A stretch of DNA of 64,000 bases from Nilaparvata lugens (lineage: Eukaryota; Arthropoda; Insecta; Hemiptera; Delphacidae). Position 1 is the stretch's first letter. Each line of letters opens with the position of its first letter. Below are positions 1 through 40,779 of the stretch, piece after piece. Below the pieces are notes generated by a model. The model was not told where the DNA came from. It made no database searches and saw only the letters and a list, made by a program, of their open reading frames with translations. The stretch lies in contig NC_052516.1 of the NCBI RefSeq assembly GCF_014356525.2, forward strand, positions 22,350,929 through 22,414,928. The letters run 5' to 3'. The position numbers and the translations under genes were made by a program.

Positions 1-40
1 ATGTTATTGTAATGAAAAATGCTTTAATGTTATAACATAC

Positions 41-27610
<27,570 letters not shown>

Positions 27611-27636
27611 TATTCCATGCAGGCATTAATGATTGT
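27611..27636 (-). promoter_or_regulatory. 5' leader of ABCC4-like exon 1 with two upstream ATGs
   Basis: A TTTTTCAG acceptor ends at 27637, so at least 26 nt of leader precede the start codon. Two out-of-frame ATGs sit in it. The one at 27626 opens a 9-codon reading frame that overlaps the main start and ends at 27597. The one at 27618 reads ATG-GAA-TAA, and its stop overlaps the main ATG as TAATG. This layout could reduce translation or force reinitiation. The acceptor is inferred. Confidence 0.6.
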
Positions 27637-30600
27637 CTGAAAAATACACAGAAACCAATTTAATAAAATTGAAAAAGAAACTGTCAGGAATTCATTCAAT
27701 CATGATTGAATAACCTTATTTTCTTCAATAAAAACGCTTTTTCGTCGTAGGAAATTAATACTATTGCTTATGACATACGATTGTGGGGAATTAATTTATT
27801 ATTGTAGAAAGAAGTTACAATAAATCTGATTTAGAACTATTTTGATATACTAGTTCGGTTGTTACACCATAATCAATCTCACTAGTAAACTAAGCTAATT
27901 CATTGATAATGATATACAAACTGATACTAAAATTTTTAAATTGTTTCAATAAATCAGGCGTTTTGATATTGTTTCAATATCAAGTCATTTCCATTCAATG
28001 GATGGATATCATAGTTAATTCATTTTCCTTTCCATGTATTGTTTTTCAAATTGTATGCTCAATGTGCGTTATGAGACTTATGAGTGCAATAATGTGATTT
28101 AGTCCTGATGCCCTCAAATATGTATATTTTCAAATAAATAGATAATCATCTAGCACAACAATACAGAAAGTCAAAAACTTATTAAATTTATAAGTACAGG
28201 AATCGATCTTGTTTTATTATTGTTTCAGCAAATTATTCGTTTCAAAGACATGGAAAATAATTAATGACTAAATTATTATCAATATTAATACTAGTGAATC
28301 CCATTTTTCATTCATTTGCTAGAGGCTAGCTAATTTATATTTGTTTATAGAATAACCCTAATATCTAAGATTAACAGAAATAAACAGAGGGTATTTCTGA
28401 AGTTATTCAACTGTATAAAAGTAGATAATGACACTGAAATGAAATAAAAAATAGTAATAGAGAAAAAAATACTATGAGTAACACTATCAAGTATTAATAT
28501 AGTAAATTAATAAGTATATAAGTATTAATATAATAATATCTTTATTAAAAATTATTATATTTAATAGTATCGATACTATTAAACTGTATCTTCACTCTAT
28601 GATATAGGACATTGAAAAATAGCATTTCATGCCAGCTACCGTTCTCCATCAGTTATTTGAAAGATTCTCAAGTATGTCCATTATTCACCAAGTAAAAGTA
28701 GATCTCCTTTCTAAGGTAATGCAATGTAGATGCGTCATGCCAATTATATGGGCCTTCGGCAAAATGGATCACTCGTCAATTTCATCCAGTTTTTCAAGGA
28801 TTTCTTGTGTCAACTCCACTACGTGACTGTGTCACGCCTTTCCCCTATAGTCATTCAACTATTCACTGTAGGCCAATCACTGATAAACTAGTAATCAATT
28901 GCAACTCTTTCACACGTACTATCCTGTTTGTATAAATTCTACTTCAATTACTTGCAATGATTCACGAAATGTAGTATTCATCAATCTTTTTACTTCTTTC
29001 ATTGACAATAATTTATTGACCGAGCGAAGTGAGGTCTAAGATTCAAGCCGACGGTTTTGCATTTCTCTTTATGTTTAAATGTTTATATGTTGCACATTTA
29101 CAGCAAAACGCAGCAATAGATTTTCATGAAATTTGACATGTATGTTCCTTTTAGAATTTCGCATCGACGTATTCATAAGGTTTTTAAAATTTTGCATTTT
29201 AAGGATAATACAAAAAGAAAAGGAGTTTCCTTCGAACACCAATATTACCGTAAGAATCAGACTATAGAATTATTCATCATAAATCAGCTGTCTAGTGGAC
29301 TATAATACTACCCGTTCAAAAACATCGAACATCTTGAAAATGTATCTTTCCTTCAACGTTAGTAGACAGTTGTCTACTAACTTTGTCTTTCATAAGCTGA
29401 GGCCATGATTCTAGTTTGGAGTTTGGAGTTATTGATAGAAAACATTTTTTTACATTTTTCTTTTTTAATCTGATGATTAAAATTGCAACAAATATTATTG
29501 AAAATAAATTTATTTCTAAAATCATGAAAAGTGAGAAATTAAGTTTGTAGGAAATCAGCATTATGGTAATTTATTTTGTTAATTTCAACACACCGATTTT
29601 TCGCCAAAACGACAACACAGAATATTCTCTGATGAGTTGATTGGATTGGCGTATCGACGGCAGCCAGGCCTGATAACAGCGTTCACACTCACATTCCGTG
29701 ACGACACGTCACGGTACGATAGGACAGGAAACTCTATGTTTATTTAGGATTTTTTCTAGACATTTTAAATTGATAAATTATTTATTAATTTTTGAGAAAA
29801 CATAACAACAGGTCAATATAACTTACTGAGCGCGAGGTCTACTGTTCACAGTACTACTAGTATCATAGGGAAAAGATAAAATTTTTTCTATAAGTTCTCA
29901 AAAATACAATATTTTTCAATCTGTATTGTATCTTGAGTGTGATTGAATAAATCATTTTACTCTCAATGTCAATTATATAGATAAAAATAGCATAAGTAAT
30001 AGGCATACCATAATTGGAGTAATGATAGCTTAGCAACTTATGTTATAAGTTTTTCTATGATTATTATCTTGTCCTGTTCAATTAGTCTTAATTCTTTTTC
30101 CAGTGTTCTTCAATTTATTTTTATTTCTTATATGCGTCTGTAGTTTGTACGAACAACGAACTTAGGATACTCAATTTACTGGCAAGATTTTCAACTGTAA
30201 CTACAAACATATTCAATAAAGTCTACTTGAATGAACAGAAATTAAGTATTTTTCCACTCTCGTAATTTTTAATAAACAGTATGCGTTTGAAAAATCGTAT
30301 CAATTTATTAACATTATATTTGTGTTTCAACGATCCTGATTAATTTATATGATTTTTCACCTGTAACTGAACAACCATTATCGATATAGTTTACTTTCAT
30401 AATACTACTAAAATTTAGTAGGCTATTTTACAATAATTTTTAATTGTAGTTTTTATATGAATTAATTTCCAACAGTAACAAATTGTATAAAACTTTTTGG
30501 TAGATTCCACTTGAATTTATCAGCAATCACTCACATGAAAATTTAGTGTTCTTCCATCTTTCAATTTTCTAATTATATCTTATTTTTCTCAATTTATCTG

Positions 30601-32160
30601 AATTCTTCTTCACCTATACAATCCTGATCGATAAAGTAAACTTCAAATGAAAATGACTCGAGAAATCGTAGAGTTGATTTTTCACATTAATTGAAACCTA
30701 CAGCACAATCCTAGATCTGATGAGGGCATCATCCTAAGAAAATAAATAAATATTTTCTACTTTTATCTGTACAGTCTTTTCGATAAACTCTACTTGAATT
30801 GGCAATCACAACTCTTTCATTTGATTTTACTTTTTATACGCTTATCCTATATTTAATGAATTCTACTTGCATTGATATTCATTCCAAAACAAAGTAGAAT
30901 TTATTAATTTACTGTGTTTATCTTTGAAATATAATAAGAACTGGATTACCTAGAATATCACGAGCGTCGAGCAAATAAATGATGCATGTAAAAGTAAGCA
31001 AATCTGAGTTGTATAAGATACAGCTATACAATAGTGAACAATATCAATATCCCTTGTATCCCAAGATACCCAATATCCCAAGAGACCTTGATACAATATA
31101 GTTAAGAATCTCATTATGTAGATCAATACCAACAAAGTTGTAATGTTATGTTGGCAGAGTAAAAATAAACTAATTTGCTGTTTTGCATTTTTTGCACGTT
31201 CGTACCTTTTCTTTGGTTCTGGTTTGATTGGCAGTTTATAAACATTCGTTATCAGATAAATGGAGTATTTGCTGATAAATAATGTATCATATTATTCAAG
31301 GCACAATACTACTTATTGAATAGTCTACTCTCCAGTTGGAAAAAGTTTCAAGGAAAAGTGGGCAATTTTATCGAATAGCAACGAAATAAAGGTACATTAG
31401 TTCCAATGGGAGAACTGATTTTTAATTCAGTCATAACTTCTCAAGTTAGTTTTCCTCTTTGTCTTCTACTCCCTTCTTTTCTTCTTCTTTTCCTTTCTCT
31501 GCTAAGGATTAAGGTTTGGTTTGTTGCTATTCACAATCAGCTTTATATTATTTATATTCAAAGTTTTTTTCTGACAGTAAAATGAAATCTTGTACAACTT
31601 TTAAAACATTTATTACAATCACCTTACAATATTTCCTCATTCTAAAAATAGGCAAATCTCGCCTTCCAAGACTTGGCAACATAACATGTTTTGAATTAAT
31701 ATAAATCTCTCTCGACTCTCTCTTTTTATGACAAAATGATTGCAGAAGCCTGATCTTTATGTACCATAACTTCACAATATCATCAAGGAAAATTCAAAAA
31801 TTTAAATTTTATTCATAATCCTTTCAATTTATTGAAATTAATAATTTACTATCGATAAGTGGAATGACAGGAATGGGTGGGTGTGGGTACAATAAAAGAT
31901 CAAGCTTACTGTACTTTACAATCGAAATATTTGGACGTTTCATACTGAGCATCTATCGACTTTTCAGATTTTCATTCGAAGATGAAAGATTTTCGATTTT
32001 TTCTAATCTATTATCGCTATCTTTTCTCTCTGTTATAAAGAGTCCTTACTCCGCCCTTGATAAAGGCAATTAATTCAATTCAATTCTCTCCAATCAATAC
32101 ATCTTATATACATCACTTGTATATAAGTGTATAAGCCAGTATATATTGTAATCTACATAA
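27637..32160. other. No gene seen; AT-rich repeat field upstream of the coding start
   Basis: If the non-coding exon near 46.7 kb is real this is intron 1. It holds the GACCGAGCGAAGTGAGGTC repeat at 29,016-29,303 and a 3' SINE B fragment near 30,720. Short open frames here lack homology I recognise. Confidence 0.6.
29016..29303 (+). mobile_element. GACCGAGCGAAGTGAGGTC dispersed repeat, copy 1
   Basis: Starts TGACCGAGCGAAGTGAGGTC and shares about 290 bp with 42,350-42,640, which is in reverse orientation. The other end motif GAGGTCTACTGTTCAC appears at about 29,838-29,853, so the element may extend that far with a diverged middle. Type unknown; it could be Helitron-like. Confidence 0.55.
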
Positions 32161-32171
32161 ATAAAGTACTC

Positions 32172-32280
32172 AATCAATCAATCAATCAATCTCTCCCTTT
32201 CTCTCTCTCTTGAGAGTTGAGAGAGGGCCGACTGCGCCCTAACTTCGCTCTCTAAGAAAAATAAAGGCAGTCATTCTATT

Positions 32281-32332
<52 letters not shown>
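32172..32332. repeat. Microsatellites (AATC)n and (CT)n
   Basis: Five CAAT/AATC units at about 32,172-32,191 and an uninterrupted (TC)n of about 47 bases at 32,286-32,332. Confidence 0.95.
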
Positions 32333-32334
<2 letters not shown>

Positions 32335-32440
32335 GACACACCAACATGCAAGTCCAAATTTGTCGCCCGTTTTACATACAATACAGCACTAAAAAGCACA
32401 CAGACACTAAACTCATTTGAGTTGCCTCCCATCATTCAAA

Positions 32441-32868
32441 TTAGAACAGCTGTGTCTAACAACTCACTAACAACAATTCACTGTAGCCTACAGAGGTTCA
32501 CTTACAACTGTCACCATTCCTTATCAATAAAATCAATGCCGCCCATTCAACAAATGCTGCCAATTTTCAAAATGAATATCTAAAGTGAAATTCACTTCAA
32601 ACAGTCGGCATACCTTTAAGATTACAGCAATGCTTCTCACCCAAATTATGCTGACAGTTTCTAGTAACAATACATATGATGTAATGTGGTGATGATAATG
32701 GATGACCTTGAATGAAACAGTTCAAGGTCATTCGTCTCCAACAAACTGAGATGTCATTAAACAAAAATATAGTCAGTTTGACTTTCAACTGTCAGCATTG
32801 TTTGAATGGGCGGCAACGATGTTACAATATAAGGAATGCTGACAGTTTAAAGTGAATCTCACTGTAGA
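32441..32868. mobile_element. Cluster of palindromic ~95-bp MITE copies
   Basis: Copies or halves lie at about 32,480-32,612 and 32,786-32,868, the latter ending GACAGTTTAAAGTGAATCTC followed by ACTGTAG. They bracket about 170 bp with no recognisable content. Confidence 0.6.
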
Positions 32869-33084
32869 TGTAATCGTGAAATTGGGCGGGAAATTCAATG
32901 ACAATGATCATAATTGAACACAAAAACCTGCAATCGAATTAATGCCCTCATGCACACAGTAACTACTGACAAGGAAATTGTATGTACTACTGGAATAAGA
33001 ACGTGGTGTAATACAGTTGAAATAAGCATAATAGAGATTCATAAAATCACTTCACTTATATGGGCTACTTCATTCAAATTAATA

Positions 33085-33225
33085 AAAACTTGTAGTACCC
33101 TTTTTATAAAAATTTTAAAATGTATTTTAATGACTAGTTTCGACCTAGTCGACTAGGTCCAGGAACCTAGTCGAAACTAGTCATTAAAATATTTTAAAGT
33201 TTTTAATGAAAGGGTACAAGTTTTT
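33085..33225. mobile_element. Hairpin MITE with TGACTAGTTTCGACC arms
   Basis: ACTTGTAGTACCCTTTTTAT at the left pairs with the right end, and AATGACTAGTTTCGACCTAG pairs across a loop of about 15 bases. Arms are about 60 bp. Confidence 0.75.
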
Positions 33226-33461
33226 ATATTGTTTTTATAAATTAGAGAGATCCATTTTAAATTGTCGGCATTTGTTGAATGGAAAGCATTGGCTAAAGTG
33301 CATAAAATTATTTACTTTTTACTAGCGTTTTTCAACCAAATTTAGGTGTAAAGGTGGATAAAAGTTCAGTATTTGGTATTCCTTCCACATAAATTGGTAT
33401 TAGTGGCTGGGAAGTAATTAGTTACATTCTAAACTCTCTGGTATGAAATTTACCTGATCAG

Positions 33462-33760
33462 CATATCCTATACTATTAAACGAGCAATTTCTGTTCATAT
33501 GTTACATGTTTATATTCATGTTTGTATATCACCGGATCTCGAAGCCGGTTCTAACGATTCTCCCAAAATTTGAAACATAGAAGGTTTATAATATAAAAAT
33601 TCGATTGCATTAGGTGTCATCCCTGGGAAAACTCGCTAAAGGACATTAAAATGATAATAATTATTCATCCTTGGAAAATCAGCTGATAATTTCGTCGTCT
33701 GTCGATAATGGAAGTGAGTGAGTGAGTGCATGTGTGTGGCACTGACACAAAATATGACTT
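33462..33760 (+). mobile_element. TATACTATTAAACGAGCAA repeat (possible Helitron-like 5' end)
   Basis: Starts TCCTATACTATTAAACGAGC and contains CACCGGATCTCGAAGCCGG. A GAGCGAAGCTCGGTC hairpin motif lies downstream at 34,267-34,281 and, inverted, at 43,872. TC start plus 3' hairpin would suit a Helitron-like element; no Rep/helicase is present. Confidence 0.35.
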
Positions 33761-33798
33761 AGCTGTTGAAATATTGCAATCATTCAATCAGGTACTTA

Positions 33799-33973
33799 GT
33801 GCCGGTTGCACAAAAGCCGGCTGAATTTTAATCCTGATAAATTCCAGGAAAACCAATCAGAGAAGCCTTCTTTTTAAAATGGTCTTCTCTGATTTGGACT
33901 TCACGTGACTTGGACTTGGTTCACGTGAAATTCATCAGGATTAAAATTTAACCGGCTTTTGTGCAACCGGGTC
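33799..33973. mobile_element. TTA-flanked MITE, GTGCCGGTTGCACAAAA family, full copy
   Basis: Left end GTGCCGGTTGCACAAAAGCC, right end GGCTTTTGTGCAACCGGGTC, with TTA before and TTT after. 3-bp target and GC-rich ends suggest PIF/Harbinger. Confidence 0.7.
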
Positions 33974-34419
33974 TTTGTGAGAGAGATTCTTGCATTCCAT
34001 TGGGAATTAATCTTAATACACTGTGATTTATTGCCAATTTAGAATATTCAAGACTTATTACAAACTCTTTTATGATATGATATATTAAATATAACTAAAT
34101 AAACACAATTACTCATACATATACTTGAATAAAATGAAATATAAAATCTAGACATCACCAGCAAAAAGAAAGTCTTTGATTAGATAGAACCTTTCTGTAT
34201 AAACTATGAATATAATTATTATAATTTCCTCTTTCGTAATAAATTTGCTATGCTTTTCTACTTCAGAGCGAAGCTCGGTCCCCCGATATTACGCAATTTA
34301 GACAGTGATGTTATTTATAAGGAATGTCAACAGTATAAAGTAAATCTTTCAAGAAATAACTTTCATCAAAGGTAGCCTATACAAAACTAAATAGGCTTAT
34401 TTTATATAATGCTACTTTC

Positions 34420-34525
34420 TGCTCTGCTAGAAAGAAAAAGATTACCGTTGTTTCTTATAGAAGTGTTCACACATTAGCAGACTATAAAGAAACACTCCTA
34501 TAAGAAACAATCTGTACTATCTTTT
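34420..34525. mobile_element. Hairpin repeat, TGCTCTGCT family
   Basis: TGCTCTGCTAGAAAGAAAAA and the arms TTGTTTCTTATAGAAGTGTT / AACACTCCTATAAGAAACAA; related to the longer copy at 43,350-43,471. Confidence 0.6.
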
Positions 34526-34903
34526 CAATGCATCCCGACCTATAGACTCTATAGTGAGATATTGTACATGTTTAATGTACCTCTAACATAAGTTACATGT
34601 CAGAGAAAAAAATTGTCACAACCACTTATATATTGAACAGATTTTTGCTGGGGGTGATGTCCACATGAGCACCAGGCTTGTACGTACGAATAGATGATGA
34701 TTATGAGAAAACCCATTTCCAGAAACTAGTTTAGGTTGTTACATCATTATTTATATCTAGTGACTAAAACTAGTTTCTCAAAAATGTTCCAATAACTAAG
34801 AGGTAGTGGACAATAACTTCGAGTCGTTTTATTCAATTTGGATATCTAACTCAACATCATCTTCACTACATCACAGGAAAGCATGTAATGTCTTCATTGG
34901 AAT

Positions 34904-34972
34904 CAGTTGCAACCAGAAAACTCTGACACCAGACCTGAGCCAGCCAGGTCACTCGATATTATTATTATTATT
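34904..34972 (+). mobile_element. 3' fragment of tRNA-derived SINE family A
   Basis: Contains CTCTGACACCAGACCTGAGC and CACTCGATATTATTATTATT, matching 50,300-50,360. Confidence 0.8.
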
Positions 34973-35516
34973 GGTTTACTTTATGATAAACATTAGTTTA
35001 CATTATTAACGTTGTAATTTAACGACAATTTTGAACGTGACCTCTAAATTCTTTCAATAGAGCTCAATACTGTACTTTCTTATCTACCTTTGGGATGAGT
35101 GGGGTAAAGTGATCGAAAGCCCCTACCCTATCCACCGTAAATCAATACAGTAGGAAAACAACAGTAAGAAAATTAATTAAACCTGACGTTTTGCATGGGC
35201 ATAGAGACCTGACCAACAGTTATGTCAATAAAATTGTCGTAAATACAAGACAAACCCAGGCAGTATGGAGACGCACCCTCATGATAATAATTTTCTTAAT
35301 AGCTTCTGCTTTCTACCTCTTTCGACGTGTCCTTGTTCAATTCCATATTGTCACATTCACTGACATTAAGCCCTTATGAATAACATCAATGCCTCACATA
35401 TAGCCAATGCAGACAATTTCAAGTGAATCTCTCAACAGCTATCGATTGTTTGTTGAAAAGCCTGCTACCGTATTAAGTTACCTCAAACAAGTGGATCAAG
35501 TAACTGAATATGTTTT

Positions 35517-35715
35517 AGTAATTGTTTGTTGACCAGAGGATATGAATTTATTGCAGTGTATGTATCAAGTTAGTATCATTTTCAGTAATTTGTTTGTTGG
35601 ACGTTATCAATTTATTGTAGTGTATGTATCAAGTTAGTTTCATTTTCAGTAATTGTTTGTTGGACAGACGTTATCAATTTATTGAAGTGTATGTATCAAG
35701 TTAGCATCAGTATCA
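35517..35715. repeat. Tandem repeat, ~65-bp unit, three copies plus degenerate units
   Basis: AGTAATTGTTTGTTGGAC-type starts at 35,517, 35,584 and 35,648, each followed by ATCAATTTATTG and GTGTATGTATCAAGTTAG. Degenerate units reach about 35,850. Confidence 0.8.
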
Positions 35716-35869
35716 CAATTGTGTATCCGGTATCATGTTACTGGATATTTCTCAGTTATTATCTGTCGCCCTATCAATTTATCATAGATATCATGATCAA
35801 GTTATTAGATATTTCTCAGTAATTGCTTGTTGATCAGACATTATCGAATTACTGAACTTTGTGGCAGTT

Positions 35870-36680
35870 AATTAGTTATTTGCTGTATAATCACTTATCT
35901 TTACTACCCTTTACTACCTGAAAGTTGTCTCTCAAACTGAATTTAATTTTATATGTTATCATGTACTGTATTCAAATTCCTGATATATCAAAATGAATGT
36001 CTATCAAATTATATTTTGTTTACGTTATGTTTATGCTATGCACTACTCTATTATCACGTTTTTTTTTTTTTTGAAAGTGTATGCTAAATTTTTGTTTTAT
36101 TCAATTACTTTTTTTATTTTTCTCTAATTGGAGTGCTTACTGAATGCTCGTTAATAGCTCACAAACTTTGTTTTGCTGGCAACGCCAGTATTATATTTAT
36201 ATTACATTATTTTAGCTTCAACGAAAGTTTTTGTAATTTTGTTAGTAAATTTCCAATTTATGAAACAGAATTTTTTTTTCATGTATTTGTGAATTTGGCA
36301 ATAAATTTGACTTGGATCTAGTTGTCAAAGCACATCTAAAATATGCACTAAAGTAGGTAAGGGTTCCATTACCTTACATAGACATAGATATTTGATCAAT
36401 AATAGATTTGATTGTATGAGACAAGAGTTATGGAACTATTTGTTTTATTCATTAGTTAATGAATAAAACTGAAATATTTTATAGAAGAAAATCATCTAGG
36501 ATGGTTGATCAAAGATTTGAACAGATTTATAAGATCAAATAATAAAACTGTGGAGCTCTAAACAACGTTCTCATAAAATATCTTGGAAGTGTTATATAGT
36601 GGTTAATTTTATATTTTGCAGAGAAAGAATTTTAAATAATTTGTATTGAATATGCCACATAAGGCCTGAATACATGAATG
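35870..36680. other. AT-rich stretch with no feature recognised
   Basis: Apart from a short T-run near 36,060 I see no gene, repeat structure or motif that I can support. Confidence 0.5.
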
Positions 36681-36683
36681 TTG

Positions 36684-36776
36684 CTGTAGTGAGATTCACT
36701 TTGAACTGTCATAATTACTTTCAAATACCGTTAATACTTCCCATTCAACCAATGTTGACAGGTGTATCTCACAATA
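36684..36776. mobile_element. ~95-bp palindromic MITE copy
   Basis: CTGTAGTGAGATTCACTTTG at the left and GTTGACAGGTGTATCTCACA at the right, with the family's CCCATTCAACCAATG centre. Confidence 0.7.
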
Positions 36777-37505
36777 ATAAATCCACTTTGACTACTGAAA
36801 CAATAATGATTTAAATAAGATTTCAAATCAGAAAATGTCTGGTTTAATTATCTTAGGGTCATAGGCACCATCTCAGTTGAAACACGACCAGACATTGAAA
36901 TCATTCAATGTAAAGGTAGATTAGCTTCAAACGTGGATGATTATCATCTTAGGGCCGTATGCACCCTCTCAATTCAAACGGAGTTTAATCAGCTATTATA
37001 TCAAACTCGGAATGTAATGCATTATAATAAATAATGTGAATAATTCTTTATGTAATCCTAGATCAGCAATGAATATACATTGTGCATATGGTCCTTAGTT
37101 TTGTTAGTTGGGTACTTTAGTTGGAAAAAATTGAGATGTGCCACATAAAATTTAGGTTTCAGTAACCTTGAGGCCAGTCAAGTAATGAGTTTACAATAAG
37201 TTGTATTCACGGTGAGGTAATTCGACACTATGACATGAGAGAGTGTAGAACTAATCTACTGAGTTACTAAGTCATTGACAAAAAATGACACATTTTACAA
37301 AGTAAGTTACAGAACAATACCGATAAATTAGGACCTTTTTGCCAGTGACGGTTCCCTGTTAAAGGCAAACGCACACAGCAACAGGCAGACGGAGAAAAAA
37401 TCAAACGTCTGCTTGTAGTCGTGAACAGAAAACATTCAAACACCTGGTGAGGAATTTTTCCTCCGCCTAATGCTAGCTGTTTGCTTTAAATCGTGTATTA
37501 GCCTA

Positions 37506-37709
37506 GGTAGTGATATTCACTTCAGACAGTTAGTGCCGGTTGCACAAAATCCGGTTGAATTTTAATCGTGATTAATTCCCCGAGAACCAAATTTATTTCC
37601 CAAGAACCAATCAGAGAAGCCTGTGTAACCGGGCCTTAGCATTCCTCATAAGTAACATGAATGCTTCCGATTCATCTAATGCCCACAGTTTAAACTTATT
37701 TGACTATAG
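37506..37709. mobile_element. Palindromic MITE copy interrupted by another MITE
   Basis: The left part (GTAGTGATATTCACTTCAGA) ends at 37,532 and the copy resumes at 37,636 (CATTCCTCATAAGTAACATG) to end in a GACTATAG-type terminus. The interruption is the TTA-flanked element at 37,533-37,635. Confidence 0.8.
37533..37635. mobile_element. TTA-flanked MITE, GTGCCGGTTGCACAAAA family, nested copy
   Basis: Starts GTGCCGGTTGCACAAAAT and ends CTGTGTAACCGGGCC, with TTA at 37,530-37,532 and 37,636-37,638. It is internally shortened relative to the 33,799 copy. Confidence 0.8.
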
Positions 37710-37833
37710 ACAAATTAAAGCGCTATTGAAATATGAATAGCTCATTGAGAGGTGTAATGAATGAAAATCTGGAGAGTGAAAGAGAACTTACTCCAAAATT
37801 AAAAGCAGAGCCAAGTTAGCCAAGTTCTAGACT

Positions 37834-38088
37834 GGGGTCTAGAGTCAGAAAATTGGCTTTCCGAAACGGGGCGTAGAGGTAGTCCACGTTTAAATTAAAT
37901 TTCAAAAAGCTAGAAAATTGAACACAAAATAAAATAGTGTTTTAGCTATTTTAGCTGATAAAAGCTTTAGCTATTTTGAATTATTTAGGAATGTTTCATT
38001 TCGTCAAGGAAAACATTTCAAATCATAGACATGAGAAAATAAAAATTACGACTACCCCGTTTCGGAAAGCCAATTTTCTGACTCCAGC
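37834..38088. mobile_element. Hairpin MITE with GTCAGAAAATTGGCTTTCC arms
   Basis: CTAGAGTCAGAAAATTGGCT with TTCCGAAACGGGG at the left is answered by CCCCGTTTCGGAAAGCCAAT with TTTTCTGACTC at the right; about 190 bp of AT-rich interior. Confidence 0.75.
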
Positions 38089-38611
38089 TGTTTAAAGTCT
38101 AGAGCTTAACTAAATCCCGAGCTCGGAAACGGCCCGGAGTATCGTTTTCACAGTGAAGGCTTCAAATAAATTGAATCAGCAGGTGGTTCAATCTCAAAAT
38201 GAACTACATTATAACAAACAAGACTTGATATGGATTTAATATTTTAAAACTGAAATTCCGTTCAAACTGGCACTTGTTACAAACAACACTTAGAAAGAGA
38301 GATTAAAGGTTTGGAATATCCAATTCATAATTGTTATAAGAGAGGGAAACAATGATTAAAAATTAACCTAATAGAAACATTGCACAACATTTCCAAATAG
38401 AATGATCTATGCTTTATTGAATAACTCCCGATCTGTGCTTTATTGTAAAAAAGAATAAAAAATATGAATAATGATAGTAGCACTTCATTACCATCTAATT
38501 GTTTATGTAAGTGAAAACTTGAAAGGTTATTACAACAATAAAAAGCTCGAAATTAATAAACAATAATTCACTTTCATTCATTAAGATAACAGAGCTGTAT
38601 TATTGAGATAA

Positions 38612-38707
38612 TGTGATGAGATTCACTTTAAACTGTCAGCATGCATTGAATGGGAAGAGTTAATGCTATTTATGAGGAATGCTGACAGTTTAAAAGTGAA
38701 CCGCAAT
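38612..38707. mobile_element. ~95-bp palindromic MITE copy
   Basis: TGAGATTCACTTTAAACTGT and CTGACAGTTTAAAAGTGAAC are inverted around a GCATTGAATGGGAAG centre. Confidence 0.7.
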
Positions 38708-39059
38708 AAAGGAAGTCTAATTCCGACTTCTAAGTAAATAAGAAAGTCATTCAAAAGGGTAACAAAGATACAACTACTTGAAATACTCAGTCTTATATAA
38801 CCAATTAGGCTAATGTGAACTATTTCTCAATCTGGTGGGAAAGTTGAATGGAAAGCTCAAAAAAGCACTTGAAAACGGTACTTACTTTAGTTTAAAGAAG
38901 GACGGTCCCAAAAGCACACTGGGAGACCTGGAAAAAATTGGAATTTAGTAAAAATTACCAAAATTTCTTGTTTTCAAGTGTTTGCACTAGAAATTGGACT
39001 CAAATTCAACAGTAAATGGAACATAACCAAATTTTTTTGACTAGTTTATGAATCGAAAT

Positions 39060-39170
39060 TTATCTATTTTTATATACAATTCGGGGAAGGGACAGTTTGG
39101 GCTGTGACTGTTGGTCTTTCCCCAATCGTTTTAATGATTTGTGTTTTCTGTATCATTGAATAAATAAATT
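39060..39170 (+). mobile_element. Retroposon 3' tail with GGGAAGGGACAG hairpin
   Basis: GGGGAAGGGACAGTTTGGGC pairs with GTCTTTCCCC nearby and is followed by GAATAAATAAATT. Similar tails at 41,420-41,512 and 42,128-42,235. Confidence 0.5.
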
Positions 39171-39512
39171 AATAGAAAATTAAATTTAAAATTTTGAATT
39201 GTGTTTTGTGTATCATTGAATAAATAAGAAAAAATAATTATTTAATTAAAAAATATTGCTGTCACTGGTGACAAATACATCACTAAATTGGTGACCGTAT
39301 TACTCTCACTAAACCCCTGATTCGTGATTAATTTCTACTCTGATAGACATGAAAATAATATCATTAGATCTTATGGGAGAGTTCACACATTGGCAGACTA
39401 CCAATATTGTGTAATAATTATGTTCTCTTACAATGTGTTAATCACATAGAGCAAAAAGTATAGAAAAGACCAGAAATTACAATACTCTTTTATTATAAAT
39501 TACTTACTCTTA

Positions 39513-39698
39513 AGGCCATTTCACACCGCCGTAGCGTAGCTTCAAATACGTCTTCTGAGCGACGTAGCCGACGTATCTCCTAATTTTAATCAATCTTTCC
39601 ATTTCAAACCAGCGTAGCTTAATTAACATTAGGAGATATGAAGCCTATGTCTTTCAAAATACTATTTTATGTTACGTCACGGCGGTATGAAATAGCCT
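39513..39698. mobile_element. TTA-flanked MITE with AGGCCATTTCACACCGCC ends
   Basis: Left end AGGCCATTTCACACCGCCGT, right end ACGGCGGTATGAAATAGCCT, with TTA at 39,510-39,512 and 39,699-39,701; 186 bp. PIF/Harbinger-like. Confidence 0.85.
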
Positions 39699-40779
39699 TT
39701 ACGGGACATATGGGTATCAAAAAATGAATATGATCACCAACGAATGTATAGTTACTGAATTTGATCCTCAGCATTTATCTAGGTAGAGTTATCAAGTGAC
39801 TAAATACAATAATTCACAAGTATTAATATGTTGGATAACTTAAATTAAAATTCAAACTTATTTCCACTAAGTACAAACATTTCAACTATACATAACAAAA
39901 TGCAATGAATTTAATCCATTCAAATGAAAATATTATTCCAAAACCATGATATATTATACAGCACGGAATAGCAGTAATATAGACGTACTCTAGACTTGTC
40001 ATTTAATACGGTATTGAAAAACATATAGACAAAAATCTAGAAAAGCTTCAAAACTCAACCTGCAACAATAAATGCATGAAATTCTATATACTAAATGAAA
40101 AACAAAATGAATCATTTTCATGCTAAACATCTGGAAAAATGATTAACATTGGCTAAATACGATCAGAGACAAATACATATTCAACAGTATCTTTACTCTA
40201 TGATAGAGTAATTCTTTACAATGAAGAAATAATAAGAATAAAAATATTTTATTGAATAAGTTAATAGTTGAATTAGTTAGATTTAATATACTGTACATCT
40301 GAAAAAATAATCAACATTGACCAGAGACAAATACATATTCAACAGCATCTTTACTCTGATACAATGTAGATGTCATGGTATGTAGCTACATGCAATGTAG
40401 CTCACAAATATATGAGTTGAATAAGTTGGATGTTAACAAATTTATGTTCAACTGACCGTAATAGACATCTAGAAAAGCATCACAACAATCAGTCCCAACT
40501 CCCGCTGTGGAATTCCTTTCACAATCTCAATTAATGGTAGTAAACTGTCTCTACCATTCAGCGTCGGTCAGCCAATAAAATAATAATTGTAATTTAAGTG
40601 CGGCACTACGCTAGATAATAGTTGGCAGTCAATGAGTCTATTAAACCGTTTCACTTCTTGTCAGAACAGTTCAACTTCTACAGGACATCATAATACTCAA
40701 TTCGAAACTGAACGAAGCAAAGTTATTCCACAGCTAAACTTACGTAACCCACAGGAGAACCGACTGACTGTTAGGAAGA

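Noticed and set aside
28629..28826. 65-codon plus-strand frame near 28.7 kb
   Set aside because: Short, no homology recognised, and no promoter or splice signals that fit.
35517..35850. Possible CRISPR array from regularly spaced repeats
   Set aside because: Adjacent tandem units without unique spacers, in a eukaryotic genome; it is a minisatellite.
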